Assembly: GCF_019083805.1 (NCBI RefSeq)
Contig: NZ_JAHRDV010000002.1
Coordinates: forward strand, 248,001-312,000
DNA from: Acetobacter estunensis
Lineage (GTDB): Bacteria > Pseudomonadota > Alphaproteobacteria > Acetobacterales > Acetobacteraceae
Direction of reading: 5' to 3'
DNA: 64,000 bases
Below the pieces are notes generated by a model, which was not told the DNA's origin, ran no database searches, and was given only the letters and a program-made list of their open reading frames with translations. The first letter of the stretch is position 1, and every line of letters begins with the position of its first letter. The translations under genes and the position numbers were made by a program. Below, piece by piece: positions 45,713 to 55,044 of this stretch.

Positions 45713-46726
45713 TCAGCCTCCCGTCACGTTCATCAAACGGGCGGGCCCGCGCACATCCTGCCCCTCTTGGGGAATGAAAAAATCATGCCGGGCCGGCTTG
45801 AAAGCGAGCGCCAGATTGATGGCTGTCAGCAGATCATCGTCTGTCCCGCCTTCTCGCAGGATCCGGCGAAGATCGACCGCACCATCGGACCCGAGGCATG
45901 TGTAAAGCTGCCCGGTGCAAGACACCCTTACCCGATTGCAGGTCGCACAGAAGTCGTGACTTAGCGGGGTGATAAACCCTAGCCGGCGACCGGTTTCTTC
46001 CACCCGCATATAACGGGCAGGTCCCGCACTCCGGTCCGTCAGCGGAACAAGATGCCACTTCTGGGCAAGATCGCGGCGAACCTCTCCTAATGGGAGATAA
46101 TGCCCGGTGCGATCATCTCCCGTCTCGCCCATGGGCATGGTTTCGATGAGACACAGATCGGTCCCGACTTCTCCACACCATGCAATGAGACGATCCAGTT
46201 CATCGTCATTCACACCGCGCATGACCACCGTGTTCACGCGCACTTCCAGCCCCGTCTCACGCGCGGCGTGGATGCCCGCTATCGTTCTCTCCAGCGTGCC
46301 TCTCCGCGTGATACTGGCGAAGCGTGCCGGATCGAGTGAATCCATGCTCACATTGACGCGACGCACACCCGCCTCTTTCAATGCGGAAGCATGCACAGGA
46401 AGCTGAGTGCCATTGGTGGTGAGAGTCAGCTCATCCAACTTTAACGGAGCATTGCCTGTCGTCCAGCGCCCAAGTTCCCGCACAAACCCATCGATCCCCC
46501 GACGGACCAGAGGTTCCCCTCCCGTCAGCCGGATGCGTCGCACGCCCCGGCGGATGAATACTGTGCAGATGCGATCAAGTTCAGCGAACGTAAGGACATC
46601 GTCGCGCGGAAGAAACTCCATCTCCTCCGCCATGCAGTAAAGGCAGCGCATATCGCATCGGTCCGTAACCGAGACGCGGAGATAGGACACGTGTCTGCCC
46701 TGGGAGTCGATCAGACCGGACTGCAT
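45713..46726 (-). CDS. moaA: GTP 3',8-cyclase (molybdenum cofactor synthesis)
   Basis: Radical SAM enzyme of 337 aa opening the molybdopterin pathway. The first cluster motif is CDMRCLYCM (CxxxCxxC). The SAM block is LTGGEPLVRRGI, and the C-terminal second-cluster cysteines appear in FCATCNRVRVSCTGQLYTCLG. The start at ATG 46726 lacks a clear ribosome site; an in-frame TTG at 46747 is possible. MoaC and other moa genes are not in the window. In acetic acid bacteria molybdopterin serves aldehyde dehydrogenases, which is a plausible use. Confidence 0.94.
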   Translation of the reverse strand: MQSGLIDSQGRHVSYLRVSVTDRCDMRCLYCMAEEMEFLPRDDVLTFAELDRICTVFIRRGVRRIRLTGGEPLVRRGIDGFVRELGRWTTGNAPLKLDELTLTTNGTQLPVHASALKEAGVRRVNVSMDSLDPARFASITRRGTLERTIAGIHAARETGLEVRVNTVVMRGVNDDELDRLIAWCGEVGTDLCLIETMPMGETGDDRTGHYLPLGEVRRDLAQKWHLVPLTDRSAGPARYMRVEETGRRLGFITPLSHDFCATCNRVRVSCTGQLYTCLGSDGAVDLRRILREGGTDDDLLTAINLALAFKPARHDFFIPQEGQDVRGPARLMNVTGG

Positions 46727-46772
46727 TGGTACTATATATGCCCGCAACCGACCCGCGGCAAAGCCGGAAGTG

Positions 46773-46952
46773 TCAGATCACCTGCAACGTCACGACACGG
46801 GCGTCGAGCACCACCTTGCCCATGTGTTCGAAATTGACGGTCACGCGGGAACCGATGGCGGACTGAACCTGTCCGTCACCCCATTGAGGATGATCGGGAT
46901 GCCGGACCCACTGGCCCGGCTCCAGAAAGGAGCGAAACGTATCATCACTCAT
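46773..46952 (-). CDS. DUF3553 small protein
   Basis: A 59-aa product (MSDDTFRSFLEPGQWVRHP start) too short for ordinary ORF lists. It has the DUF3553 pattern: a short beta-rich domain with PGQWVRHPDHPQWGDGQVQS and a V-x-F-E-x-x-G-K-V motif near residue 45. The same fold occurs at the end of some UvrD-like helicases. It lies between moaA and manB on the same strand, with SD-like GGAGTGG before the ATG. Confidence 0.75.
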   Translation of the reverse strand: MSDDTFRSFLEPGQWVRHPDHPQWGDGQVQSAIGSRVTVNFEHMGKVVLDARVVTLQVI

Positions 46953-46984
46953 GAAACGCCACTCCTTTTCTGGGAAAGCAGACC

Positions 46985-48394
46985 TCAGTGACCGGCGTTC
47001 TCACCTGAAAAGTCGGGCTTTTCCAGACCGGACAGTTCAAGCTGGCGAGCAAGTGCTGCCTTGAGATTGTCCAGCCCCCGCTCGCTTTTGCCCTCGCAGC
47101 GCGCAACAAGCACGGCCTGCGTATTGGAAGCACGAAGCAGCCACCAACCATCCGGCGTGTTCACGCGAACGCCGTCGATCTCGGACACATCCGCGCCATC
47201 CTTCCGCAGACGTTCCGCCACTTCTTCAATCACCTTGAACTTGCGCACGTCATCGCAGTCAAAGCGGATCTCAGGCGTGGTGACGGTCTGCGGCAGGCTC
47301 TCGCGGAACGCCGACAGTGGCTCTTTCATGCGGGCAACGATGCCCAGCACACGGATGGCCGCGTAGATCGCGTCATCGAAACCGTACCACTTGTCGGCAA
47401 AGAAGATGTGTCCCGACATCTCGCCAGCTAGCGGTGACTTCGTCTCGGCCATCTTCGTCTTGATGAGCGAATGACCCGTGCGCCACATCAGCGGCTCGCC
47501 ACCGGCTTTTTTCACTTCGTCGAAGAGAACCTGAGACGCCTTCACATCCGCGATGATCGTGCCACCCGGATGGTTCTTCAGCACGTCGCGCGCCAGCAGG
47601 ACAAGGATCTGGTCACCCCAGAGAATGCCCCCCTTGTCGTCCACCACGCCCACGCGATCCGCGTCACCGTCGAAGGCGATACCAAGATCGGCCTTCTGCG
47701 CCTTCACAGCCTCGATAAGCTGCTCAAGGTTCTTGGCTACGGTCGGATCGGGATGATGGGCCGGAAACGTACCGTCCACCTTACCATTGAGGAGCGTGTG
47801 CTCGCCCGGCAGTTTGGCAAGCAGCGCGGGCAGAACATCGCCTGCAGCACTGTTACCACTGTCCCAGACCACCTTCAGTTTGCGATCACCACCGTCATAA
47901 TCCTGAAGCAGACGCGCCACATACTCAGGCTTGATGTCGATGGTCTTCACCGTGCCCTTGGTCTCGGGCACGACATCGCCCTTGTGCGACAGATGACCGA
48001 GATGACGGATCTGCTCGCCGAAGAACGGCTTGCCGGCCATCATCATCTTGAAGCCGTTGTAATTGGCCGGATTGTGACTGCCGGTGACCATGATCGCGCC
48101 GTCCGCCTTGAGCGTGACGGAAGCGAAATAGAGCATCGGCGTGGGGCCGCGCCCGATGCGCGTCACGTCGGCGCCAGAAGACACAGCGCCGTTGACCAGC
48201 GCTTCTTCCAATGAAGGCGAGGAAACGCGGCCATCATAACCGATCACCACGGTCTTGCCGCCGCTACGGATAACCATGCTGGCGAAGGTGCGTCCGATCG
48301 CGAACGCATCCTCAACGCTCAGAGTCTTGCCCACGATTCCGCGAATATCATACTCGCGGAGGCTCGTGGCTTCGAACGTGTGCCGAAAGCTCAT
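46985..48394 (-). CDS. manB: Phosphomannomutase/phosphoglucomutase
   Basis: Alpha-D-phosphohexomutase of 469 aa. The phosphoserine loop is TGSHNPANYNGFK (about 105-117), the metal loop DGDADRVGVVD (about 237-247), the sugar loop EMSGHIFF and the C-terminal phosphate loop RASNTQAVLVAR. It interconverts hexose 6- and 1-phosphates for GDP-mannose or UDP-glucose. It overlaps galU by one base and is read after it, so the pair feeds nucleotide-sugar synthesis for polysaccharide or LPS. Confidence 0.93.
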   Translation of the reverse strand: MSFRHTFEATSLREYDIRGIVGKTLSVEDAFAIGRTFASMVIRSGGKTVVIGYDGRVSSPSLEEALVNGAVSSGADVTRIGRGPTPMLYFASVTLKADGAIMVTGSHNPANYNGFKMMMAGKPFFGEQIRHLGHLSHKGDVVPETKGTVKTIDIKPEYVARLLQDYDGGDRKLKVVWDSGNSAAGDVLPALLAKLPGEHTLLNGKVDGTFPAHHPDPTVAKNLEQLIEAVKAQKADLGIAFDGDADRVGVVDDKGGILWGDQILVLLARDVLKNHPGGTIIADVKASQVLFDEVKKAGGEPLMWRTGHSLIKTKMAETKSPLAGEMSGHIFFADKWYGFDDAIYAAIRVLGIVARMKEPLSAFRESLPQTVTTPEIRFDCDDVRKFKVIEEVAERLRKDGADVSEIDGVRVNTPDGWWLLRASNTQAVLVARCEGKSERGLDNLKAALARQLELSGLEKPDFSGENAGH

Positions 48395-49272
48395 CAGAGT
48401 GACGCCGTATAGTTTTTGAGAAAGCCTTTGACGTCGTTGGCCAGATCGGGACGTTCCAGCGCGAACGCGATCTGTGCTTCAAGGAAGCCGATCTTGTTGC
48501 CGCAATCGAAGCGCTTGCCCTCATAGCGCAGACCATGGAACGGCGTCTTGCCGATCGTCTTGGCCATGGCGTCAGTAAGCTGCACTTCACCGCCCGCACC
48601 TTTCTCAAGAAGAGCAAGGAACGGCATGATTTCGGGCGTCAGGATGTAACGGCCGATGATGGACAGGTTGGACGGCGCATCTTCCGGCTTGGGCTTTTCA
48701 ACCAGCCCTTCGATCTCCACCAGCTTGCCGTCATCCTTGCCCGGCTTGAGAATACCGTACTGATTGGTGCGCTCGCGGGGCACTTCTTCCACGGCCACAA
48801 CGCTGCCGCCGGTCGCATAATACGCATCGGCAAGCTGCTTGAGGCACGGCACACCGGACTGCACGATGTCGTCAGGCAGCAGGATGGCAAACGGATCGTC
48901 ACCGATGAAGCTGCGGGCGCACCAGATGGCGTGACCAAGCCCGAGCGGCTCCTGCTGACGAACGGCAACAAGCGAACCGGCCTCGATGCTGCTGGGTTCC
49001 AGCGCCTTGAGAGCTTCGACCTTGTTGCGCTCGCGCAGGGTGTACTCAAGCTCGAACGCGACATCGAAATAATCGATGAGGGAATCCTTGCCGCGACCGG
49101 TGATCAGGCAGATCTCCTCGATGCCGGCCGCGCGGGCTTCATCGACCGCGTACTGGATCAGCGGCCGGTCGACGACGGGCAGCATTTCCTTGGGCATGGC
49201 TTTGGTGGCCGGAAGAAAGCGGGTTCCAAGTCCGGCAACGGGGAGAACGGCTTTACGCAAAGGTTTTGTCAC
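48394..49272 (-). CDS. galU: UTP-glucose-1-phosphate uridylyltransferase
   Basis: Makes UDP-glucose, the donor for exopolysaccharide, cellulose and LPS. The GTG at 49272 gives a 292-aa protein with N-terminal RKAVLPVAGLGTRFLPATKAMPKEM in outline, ITGRGKDSLIDYFD, LGLGHAIWCAR and LPDDIV. The longer frame to 49308 adds unconserved residues. The stop overlaps the manB start. Regulation may involve the hairpin in the leader at 49312-49349. Confidence 0.94.
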   Translation of the reverse strand: MTKPLRKAVLPVAGLGTRFLPATKAMPKEMLPVVDRPLIQYAVDEARAAGIEEICLITGRGKDSLIDYFDVAFELEYTLRERNKVEALKALEPSSIEAGSLVAVRQQEPLGLGHAIWCARSFIGDDPFAILLPDDIVQSGVPCLKQLADAYYATGGSVVAVEEVPRERTNQYGILKPGKDDGKLVEIEGLVEKPKPEDAPSNLSIIGRYILTPEIMPFLALLEKGAGGEVQLTDAMAKTIGKTPFHGLRYEGKRFDCGNKIGFLEAQIAFALERPDLANDVKGFLKNYTASL

Positions 49273-49311
49273 GAAGCGGCACCTTCTATGCTCATGTGCA
49301 GACACCAAGCA

Positions 49312-49349
49312 TTACGCGCCGCACACTCCGAAGGATGCGCGGCGCGTAA
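49312..49349 (-). promoter_or_regulatory. Hairpin in the galU-manB upstream region
   Basis: TTACGCGCCGC (49312-49322) and GCGGCGCGTAA (49339-49349) form a perfect 11-bp stem with a 16-base loop, 40 bases upstream of the galU start. It also lies downstream of tRNA-Leu on the same strand, but no T run follows, so a leader structure or operator fits as well as a tRNA 3' terminator. Confidence 0.5.
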
Positions 49350-49524
49350 CGCTGCTGTAGCGCGACTGTAGATCGCACAGGCCGCATCGTTCTAGTGGTT
49401 AAGATTGTTAAAAACGTGACAAATGCGAGGAGATCGCAATTCCTGCGATCCAGCCCTGCCCGGAGGGCAGAACTCTTTGATCCAAATCAACTCACATTAT
49501 GGGTGTCCGGATTTCCGGAAACTT

Positions 49525-49610
49525 TGGTGCGGCCGAGAAGACTCGAACTTCCACAGGGTTTCCCCCACAAGCACCTCAAGCTTGCGCGTCTACCATTCCG
49601 CCACGGCCGC
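49525..49610 (-). tRNA. tRNA-Leu (anticodon GAG)
   Basis: On the minus strand the acceptor GCGGCCG pairs with CGGCCGC, the anticodon loop is TTGAGGT with anticodon GAG on stem CAAGC/GCTTG, and a long class II variable arm and TTCGAGT loop follow. CCA is encoded (complement of 49525-49527). Confidence 0.96.
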
Positions 49611-49685
49611 CCGTGACAACCGGCATCGTTTGAGTGATACCGGCTGAAGTTGGAGGGCGTATAACCGATGCTTGAGGATGCCGCA

Positions 49686-50405
49686 ATGTCCGAATCTGCG
49701 ATTCGGGCGAAAGATTTATCTCCCCCGCACTCCTGCGGAACCGTTCCCGGCGGCGAGCATGAGATCCTGTGGGAGCGCTCGGATGAACTTGTCCCCTACC
49801 CGCTGGCATTGGCGCGTATGGAAGAGACAGCACGCGCCATTCGCGCCGACGGCGCGCAGGAACGGATCTGGCTGCTTGAACACCCTTCGGTCTTCACGGC
49901 GGGTACATCTGCAAAAGAAGCCGACCTGTTTAATCCGCGAGGGTATCCCACCTATTCTGCCGGTCGTGGAGGGCAATGGACCTATCATGGCCCCGGTCAG
50001 CGGGTGGCCTATCCCATGCTCGATCTCACCCGACAGCATGGCCCTCTGCCGCCCCGCGATCTGCGGGCCTATGTCGGGTTTCTGGAAAGCTGGGTGATCG
50101 CCACTCTTGCCCGGTGCGGTGTGAGAGGGGAACGCAGGGAAGGTCGTGTGGGCGTGTGGGTGGTAGATGAGGCCACAGGCGTAGAATCCAAGATTGCCGC
50201 CCTCGGTGTGCGCGTGACCCGCTGGGTGAGCTGGCACGGTATTTCCATCAACGTAGACCCGGACCTGTCCGCGTTTGAAGGCATCGTTCCCTGCGGCATT
50301 CGCGAACACGGCGTGACAAGTCTGCGGAATCTGGGACTGGATATAACGATCGCGCAACTGGACACTATTCTGCGTGAGGAATGGTGTCGTCTCATTACAG
50401 ATTGA
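49686..50405 (+). CDS. lipB: Octanoyltransferase
   Basis: Transfers octanoate from acyl carrier protein to lipoyl domains in lipoic acid synthesis. From ATG 49686 the protein is 239 aa; GAGG lies eight bases upstream, and an earlier ATG at 49668 adds six residues. Motifs: [20 protein letters not shown], then [11 protein letters not shown] with the catalytic Lys, [10 protein letters not shown] and the catalytic Cys in [12 protein letters not shown]. LipA is not in the window. Convergent with the MFS gene. Confidence 0.94.
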   Translation: MSESAIRAKDLSPPHSCGTVPGGEHEILWERSDELVPYPLALARMEETARAIRADGAQERIWLLEHPSVFTAGTSAKEADLFNPRGYPTYSAGRGGQWTYHGPGQRVAYPMLDLTRQHGPLPPRDLRAYVGFLESWVIATLARCGVRGERREGRVGVWVVDEATGVESKIAALGVRVTRWVSWHGISINVDPDLSAFEGIVPCGIREHGVTSLRNLGLDITIAQLDTILREEWCRLITD

Positions 50406-50414
50406 ACAATAGGC

Positions 50415-51683
50415 TCATGTTTTCACATCGGGCCGTTTGCTGGCATCAAGGCCCGTCTCCTTCATCATGAAGGCGACCACCAGAACACATATGAGACCAC
50501 AAACCGCCAGCAGCCCGAAGGCTTCCGGCAGCGAGTGATCGGCCACGGAACCCGCCAGCGTAGTGCTGAAACTCGCCCCCAGCCCCATCGCCAGTCCCAA
50601 CATCCCCATACAGAGATTGAAGTGCCCGGTCTGACGGGTCAGATCCGCTGTCACCAACGGCAGCATGACCCCAAATGCCGCCGAACTGACACCATCGAGC
50701 ATCTGTACAGCCACGATCAGTAGGGGATCGGAGACGTAACCGAGAAGCATGCCTCGCAAGGGAAGTGCAAGAAAAGCGCCGAGCATGACCGGACGACGTC
50801 CGATATTCTCGGCCCATCGGCCAAAAAACGGGGACAGCAAAGCACCAAGAAGCTGCGGCCCGAGAATACAGGCCGCAATAACGATTTCCGCCGACCGACC
50901 GGCTTCTTTCGTAATCTGTCCGGCCGCAAGCGGCAGCATGGCAGCATTGGAGAGATGAAAGAACACGATACACAGAGCAAACGAAAACAGTCCCCGCTCC
51001 CGTAGCAACGTAAGAACCGAACGCACCCGCGCGCGCTCGGGTCGCTCACCCTCCGCAAGACCTGCTGCACTTTCGTTTAATGGCGTGCCCACCGGCTCAA
51101 TCATCCGCAGAGCAAGCAGTCCCGGCACAGCCATGAGAGCACCCAGAACAAAGGTTGCCCGAGCGGACACCAGATAGCCCGCAGCGCCCATCAATCCGGC
51201 CGACAGAGCGTTACCGATCGCGGCGAGACTGGCGTTGCGCCCGAAGCGTACTCCCAGCGCCCCTCTTGCCCCCACGGGATCACGCGCGAGACGCGCCGCT
51301 ACGACACCCAGCGTCAGGGCGCTGATAGCGGGATTGAGGGTGCAGCTTGCCAGACCATGCAGGATTTCGGCCAAGGCAACAGGCAGGCGCTGCGGCATGA
51401 TGGCCATGAGAAGGCAGGACAGGATGATCGCGATAATCGAAACTTCCGCCACTCGCCGCTTGTTGACCAATGCGTCCACCAGCGCCCCTGCTGGCACCTG
51501 ACTGACCATGGCCGTGACCGAACCGATACTCAGCGCCATGCCGATCTCGCCCTGAGTCCAGTGTTCCTCAGTCAGATAGACGGAAATGAAAGGTCCGAAA
51601 GCCGCCTGAAGATTGGCCACAAAGAAACTGACACCATCCAGTCCCAGCCCGCTATTGTGTGGCAGTCCTTTTAGCACGGTCAT
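50415..51683 (-). CDS. MFS transporter
   Basis: Major facilitator of 422 aa from ATG 51683 (MTVLKGLPHNSGLGLDGV), preceded by GGAGA; the longer frame to 51809 has no support. Twelve helices; the loop 2-3 motif appears as GALVDALVNKRRVAE. It resembles DUF/MFS exporters of the drug-resistance type, with substrate unknown. It may be read with the PRC-barrel gene upstream (gap 46 bases). Confidence 0.8.
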   Translation of the reverse strand: MTVLKGLPHNSGLGLDGVSFFVANLQAAFGPFISVYLTEEHWTQGEIGMALSIGSVTAMVSQVPAGALVDALVNKRRVAEVSIIAIILSCLLMAIMPQRLPVALAEILHGLASCTLNPAISALTLGVVAARLARDPVGARGALGVRFGRNASLAAIGNALSAGLMGAAGYLVSARATFVLGALMAVPGLLALRMIEPVGTPLNESAAGLAEGERPERARVRSVLTLLRERGLFSFALCIVFFHLSNAAMLPLAAGQITKEAGRSAEIVIAACILGPQLLGALLSPFFGRWAENIGRRPVMLGAFLALPLRGMLLGYVSDPLLIVAVQMLDGVSSAAFGVMLPLVTADLTRQTGHFNLCMGMLGLAMGLGASFSTTLAGSVADHSLPEAFGLLAVCGLICVLVVAFMMKETGLDASKRPDVKT

Positions 51684-51729
51684 TCTCCGCCTTATCTCTC
51701 CTGCAAACGCACGAAAAAGCCTTGCGAGA

Positions 51730-52422
51730 TCATGGAGAGGGCCGATCACTTTTCTGGGGAATGTCTGAAGGCGTGGTGTCCTCCATAGGATATGCTGACG
51801 CCGGCGCAACCCGTGGTCCTATCAAGACAGAAACATCCTGAGCATCCGGGTCGTATTGAGGAGCTGAACGGATCGCCTGATCGGGAACATACAGAGTGAT
51901 TGTGCGGTTCTTGCCACTATCGCGATTAATCGTCAGAAGGACGCTCGATACGGCAACACGGCGGCTACCAACGCCAAGAAATCCGCCGATATCGAGCACC
52001 ACGGCCCGCATTTCCCCATCCGATCCGATCAGAACATTCACGACATGACCGAGGACGTGACCGTCTGCGCCCAGAACCTCCCGGTCAATCAACCCGTCAA
52101 GCCGTTCGTGACCGATTTCTCCTTCAATGGAAGACGCATCTTTCTGTGTTGGAGCGATGGGTACGACAGGCAGCGTGATACGCAAGTCGGGGTTATCGCC
52201 GCTCGTCCCGTCTGGCGCCGGAAATGGAGACACCACTTCTCGGGGCGTATCTGTTGGAACAGGGTTGAAAAGGGAAAAGCCGGGCGGATCGGCGGATGTG
52301 CCCGTACCCTGCGAAGAAGGTGCGGCGTCCTGAGCAAATGCACATCCGCATGGCGCGATGATGCAACCCGCCAGGAAAGACGAGATGAACCATCCATGAA
52401 AACGCGCACTGACTGAACGCAT
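51730..52422 (-). CDS. PRC-barrel domain secreted protein
   Basis: Protein of 230 aa with signal peptide (cut near FAQDA), a Pro/Ser/Asp-rich linker (about 30-95) and one PRC-barrel domain (about 100-185): GLIDREVLGADGHVLGHVVNVLIGSDGEMRAVVLDIGGFLGVGSRRVAV in pieces. Such envelope PRC-barrel proteins are common in Acetobacteraceae, without known function. It diverges from the two-component system, with about 150 bases between starts. Confidence 0.78.
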   Translation of the reverse strand: MRSVSARFHGWFISSFLAGCIIAPCGCAFAQDAAPSSQGTGTSADPPGFSLFNPVPTDTPREVVSPFPAPDGTSGDNPDLRITLPVVPIAPTQKDASSIEGEIGHERLDGLIDREVLGADGHVLGHVVNVLIGSDGEMRAVVLDIGGFLGVGSRRVAVSSVLLTINRDSGKNRTITLYVPDQAIRSAPQYDPDAQDVSVLIGPRVAPASAYPMEDTTPSDIPQKSDRPSP

Positions 52423-52575
52423 TTTTACTTCCCGCTTCGGTATTCAGACTTTTATCATGATCCAGCTTTTCGCATCCTCAAAGACTCATCGGGCTATGTC
52501 GCATTTTCGTGCTCAAGTGCAACGGAGTGCAACATGGCCTGCACAGGCCCATTCATCTGTCCTATAAGGTCTGAC

Positions 52576-53292
52576 ATGGATCCAATACCGCATATTCTGG
52601 TCATTGATGACGACCGGGAAATTCGCGATCTGCTTTCGTGCTTTCTTGAGCGCAACCAGATGCGTGTCACCAGTGCTCGCGACGGGCGGGAAGCCCGTAA
52701 ACTGTGGGCGCAGGGGCATTATCATCTGGTCGTGGTGGATCTGATGCTGCCGGGTGAAACCGGGCTGGACATTGCGCGCTGGCTGCGCTCGCAGGCCAAT
52801 GTCCCGATTATCATGCTCACCGCCATGGGAGATGAGACAGACCGCATCATCGGTCTGGAACTCGGGGCGGATGACTACGTCTCCAAGCCTTTCAACCCGC
52901 GCGAACTTCTGGCCCGCATACGTGCCGTCATGCGCCGCGCCGACAGTTCATCCGACGCTGGATCGGGTGATGTGCGCGAAATCGTATTTTCAGGCTGGAC
53001 GCTGGAACTCGCCCGCCGACGGCTCCTCAATCCTCAGGGAACGGAAGTCGCACTGACGGGGGGTGAATATGATTTGCTGCTGGCTCTCCTTGAGCGCGCA
53101 AACCGTGTGTTGACCCGTGACATGCTACTTGACCTGCTCCGGGGACGTCAGGCCGGGCCGTTTGACCGCGCCATCGACGTTGCCGTCAGCCGCCTGCGGC
53201 GAAAGCTTGAGGATGATGGCCGCAACGCCCAGCTCATCAAGACTGTTCGCGGAGGTGGATACGTGCTGGCAGCCGATGTCGAGCGGCGCTGA
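52576..53292 (+). CDS. OmpR-type response regulator
   Basis: Response regulator of 238 aa from ATG 52576. Receiver with acidic Asp11-Asp13 (IDDDRE), phospho-acceptor Asp55 (VVVDLMLPGE) and Lys in VSKPFNP; winged-helix DNA-binding domain with ALTGGEYDLLLALLER and the C-terminal RLRRKLEDDGRNAQLIKTVRGGGY. It is followed after 51 bases by its likely partner kinase. Target genes unknown; the divergent PRC-barrel gene is a candidate. Confidence 0.92.
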   Translation: MDPIPHILVIDDDREIRDLLSCFLERNQMRVTSARDGREARKLWAQGHYHLVVVDLMLPGETGLDIARWLRSQANVPIIMLTAMGDETDRIIGLELGADDYVSKPFNPRELLARIRAVMRRADSSSDAGSGDVREIVFSGWTLELARRRLLNPQGTEVALTGGEYDLLLALLERANRVLTRDMLLDLLRGRQAGPFDRAIDVAVSRLRRKLEDDGRNAQLIKTVRGGGYVLAADVERR

Positions 53293-53343
53293 AAGCGGTT
53301 CTTTCGGAGCTATTTTCATCTCCGAAAACTCCTGAGAACCCGG

Positions 53344-55041
53344 ATGCTTCGCAGCACATCTGCCAGATTTTCACGCTTCATGCCGCGCACACTGGCGGCA
53401 CGGATGAGCCTTCTTCTGATCGTCGGCTTTGCCGTTCTTGAAGTGCTCGGGCTGACCATCGAGACTCTCGACCGCATGAGCTTCGATGAACGGCTTGCTG
53501 CGCATCGCGCGACGGTTCGTGCCATGATGATCTATCGGAGTGTGGCGGAAAACCCACCCTCCGAGCGGACCGATGAAGTCGAACACCTCTCGCTTCCCGA
53601 TGATTTCACGGTTCATCTGGCATCGAAACCCGATGAAGACCTGACAGTCGAGGTTCCCCGGCACCTTGTAAGAACCATGCTCTTTCTGCCGCCCGCAGGA
53701 CCGGGTGGTGGGCCGCCGGGCGGAGGTGGTGGCCCCGAAGGCGGTGGCGGACCCGGCGGCGGTGGTGGGCCGGGTGGCTTCGACGGAATGCCGCCATTTG
53801 CTGAAAGAGAAGGACATTTTCCATTCCCTCCAAGGGACAATGAAGGGCCGCGACCGGAAGACGATCATCTCGGCATGCCTCTCATTCCACCATTTTCGGC
53901 TCCCGAATGTCACGATCCCGCCGATATTCCTCCTTTTCTTCGGAACCAGTACCCATCCGCCGAAGCCTGTTCCACGATGCCCCCGCCGGATATTTTCGGC
54001 TTTCCTTCCGGTCCCTCACAGTTCCGTTTCCGGCGGATGGGGCCGCCCTGGTTTCCCCGGAAGGTAATGATGCTGCCCGAAGGCTCAGGGCGTGGACGTG
54101 GCATTGCGTTGCAACTTCCAGACGAAGACCGCTGGCTCATCATCCGGTACTGGCTGCCCGTTCCCAATCCTTTTGACTCGCCCACTTTTCCCATAGCCCT
54201 TGGCCTCATGACAGCCGGCGGCGGGTTTCTGATCGTATGGGGCGTGAGACGCCTGCTCGTTCCAGTACGGACTCTGGCTGCTGCAGCTGAAAACTTCGTG
54301 CCCGATGATACCGCGCCACCGCTCTCTGAGGACGGTCCCGTGGAGGTCGCCCGCGCCGCGGCGGCTTTCAATACGATGGCGCGGCGCATTCGGCGTTTTG
54401 TCGCCGAGCGCACACAAATTCTCTCGGCCATCGGCCATGATTTGCGTACACCCATAACGCGCCTGAAACTGCGTACGGAATTCATCGACGATGACGTCAT
54501 GCGCGGAAAGTTCCTCAACGATCTCAATGAACTTTCGGCCATGGTGGAGTCCACTCTGGCGTTTGGACGGGACAGCTCATCCCGTGAGGCGATCTCTGCT
54601 CTCGATCTGACAGCACTCCTCCAGACAGTCGTGGACGATGTGGCCGAAAGTCATCCCGATCACGCAGACAACATCGAACTTGTTGGAAATCCACCACAAA
54701 TCGTCATTCGCGGACGTCCCCTCAGTCTGAAACGCGCTTTCACTAATCTGGTCAACAATGCGGTTCTCTACGGTGGTGAAGCACGGGTAACGGTCGCCCC
54801 TCCCGAAGACGGGCGCGTCATTGTGACGATTGAAGATGACGGCCCGGGGCTGGATGAGGCCGATCTGGAACGGATGTTCGAGCCGTTCGTTCGGGGTGAG
54901 GAAAGCCGCAACCGTGAAACGGGAGGCACAGGTTTGGGACTGGCCATCGTCCGAACCATCATCCGTGGTCTGGGGGGAAATGTCGTGCTCCGCAACCGCT
55001 CTCCGCAAGGGTTGGTCGCTATTGTCACACTCGTTGCGTGA
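53344..55041 (+). CDS. Sensor histidine kinase with Gly/Pro-rich periplasmic domain
   Basis: Inner-membrane kinase of 565 aa. Helix about 22-40, periplasmic part about 41-280, helix about 283-300, HAMP-like linker, HisKA with phospho-His365 (AIGHDLRTPITRLK), then an ATPase with NLVNNAVLYGG, DDGPGL and GGTGLGLAIVRTI. The periplasmic part holds an unusual run of glycine and proline at about 118-150 and remains rich in Pro after it, with two cysteines (about 189 and 209). That insert is not typical of EnvZ/OmpR-type sensors. Pairs with the preceding regulator; signal unknown. Confidence 0.9.
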   Translation: MLRSTSARFSRFMPRTLAARMSLLLIVGFAVLEVLGLTIETLDRMSFDERLAAHRATVRAMMIYRSVAENPPSERTDEVEHLSLPDDFTVHLASKPDEDLTVEVPRHLVRTMLFLPPAGPGGGPPGGGGGPEGGGGPGGGGGPGGFDGMPPFAEREGHFPFPPRDNEGPRPEDDHLGMPLIPPFSAPECHDPADIPPFLRNQYPSAEACSTMPPPDIFGFPSGPSQFRFRRMGPPWFPRKVMMLPEGSGRGRGIALQLPDEDRWLIIRYWLPVPNPFDSPTFPIALGLMTAGGGFLIVWGVRRLLVPVRTLAAAAENFVPDDTAPPLSEDGPVEVARAAAAFNTMARRIRRFVAERTQILSAIGHDLRTPITRLKLRTEFIDDDVMRGKFLNDLNELSAMVESTLAFGRDSSSREAISALDLTALLQTVVDDVAESHPDHADNIELVGNPPQIVIRGRPLSLKRAFTNLVNNAVLYGGEARVTVAPPEDGRVIVTIEDDGPGLDEADLERMFEPFVRGEESRNRETGGTGLGLAIVRTIIRGLGGNVVLRNRSPQGLVAIVTLVA

Positions 55042-55044
55042 GGA

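Noticed and set aside
49395-49616. Short plus-strand open frames over tRNA-Leu
   Set aside because: They run across the tRNA gene itself and cannot be real coding regions.
53703-53780. G-rich repeat considered as a mobile or CRISPR-like array
   Set aside because: It is in frame, encodes the Gly/Pro run of the sensor kinase, and has no regular spacer pattern.
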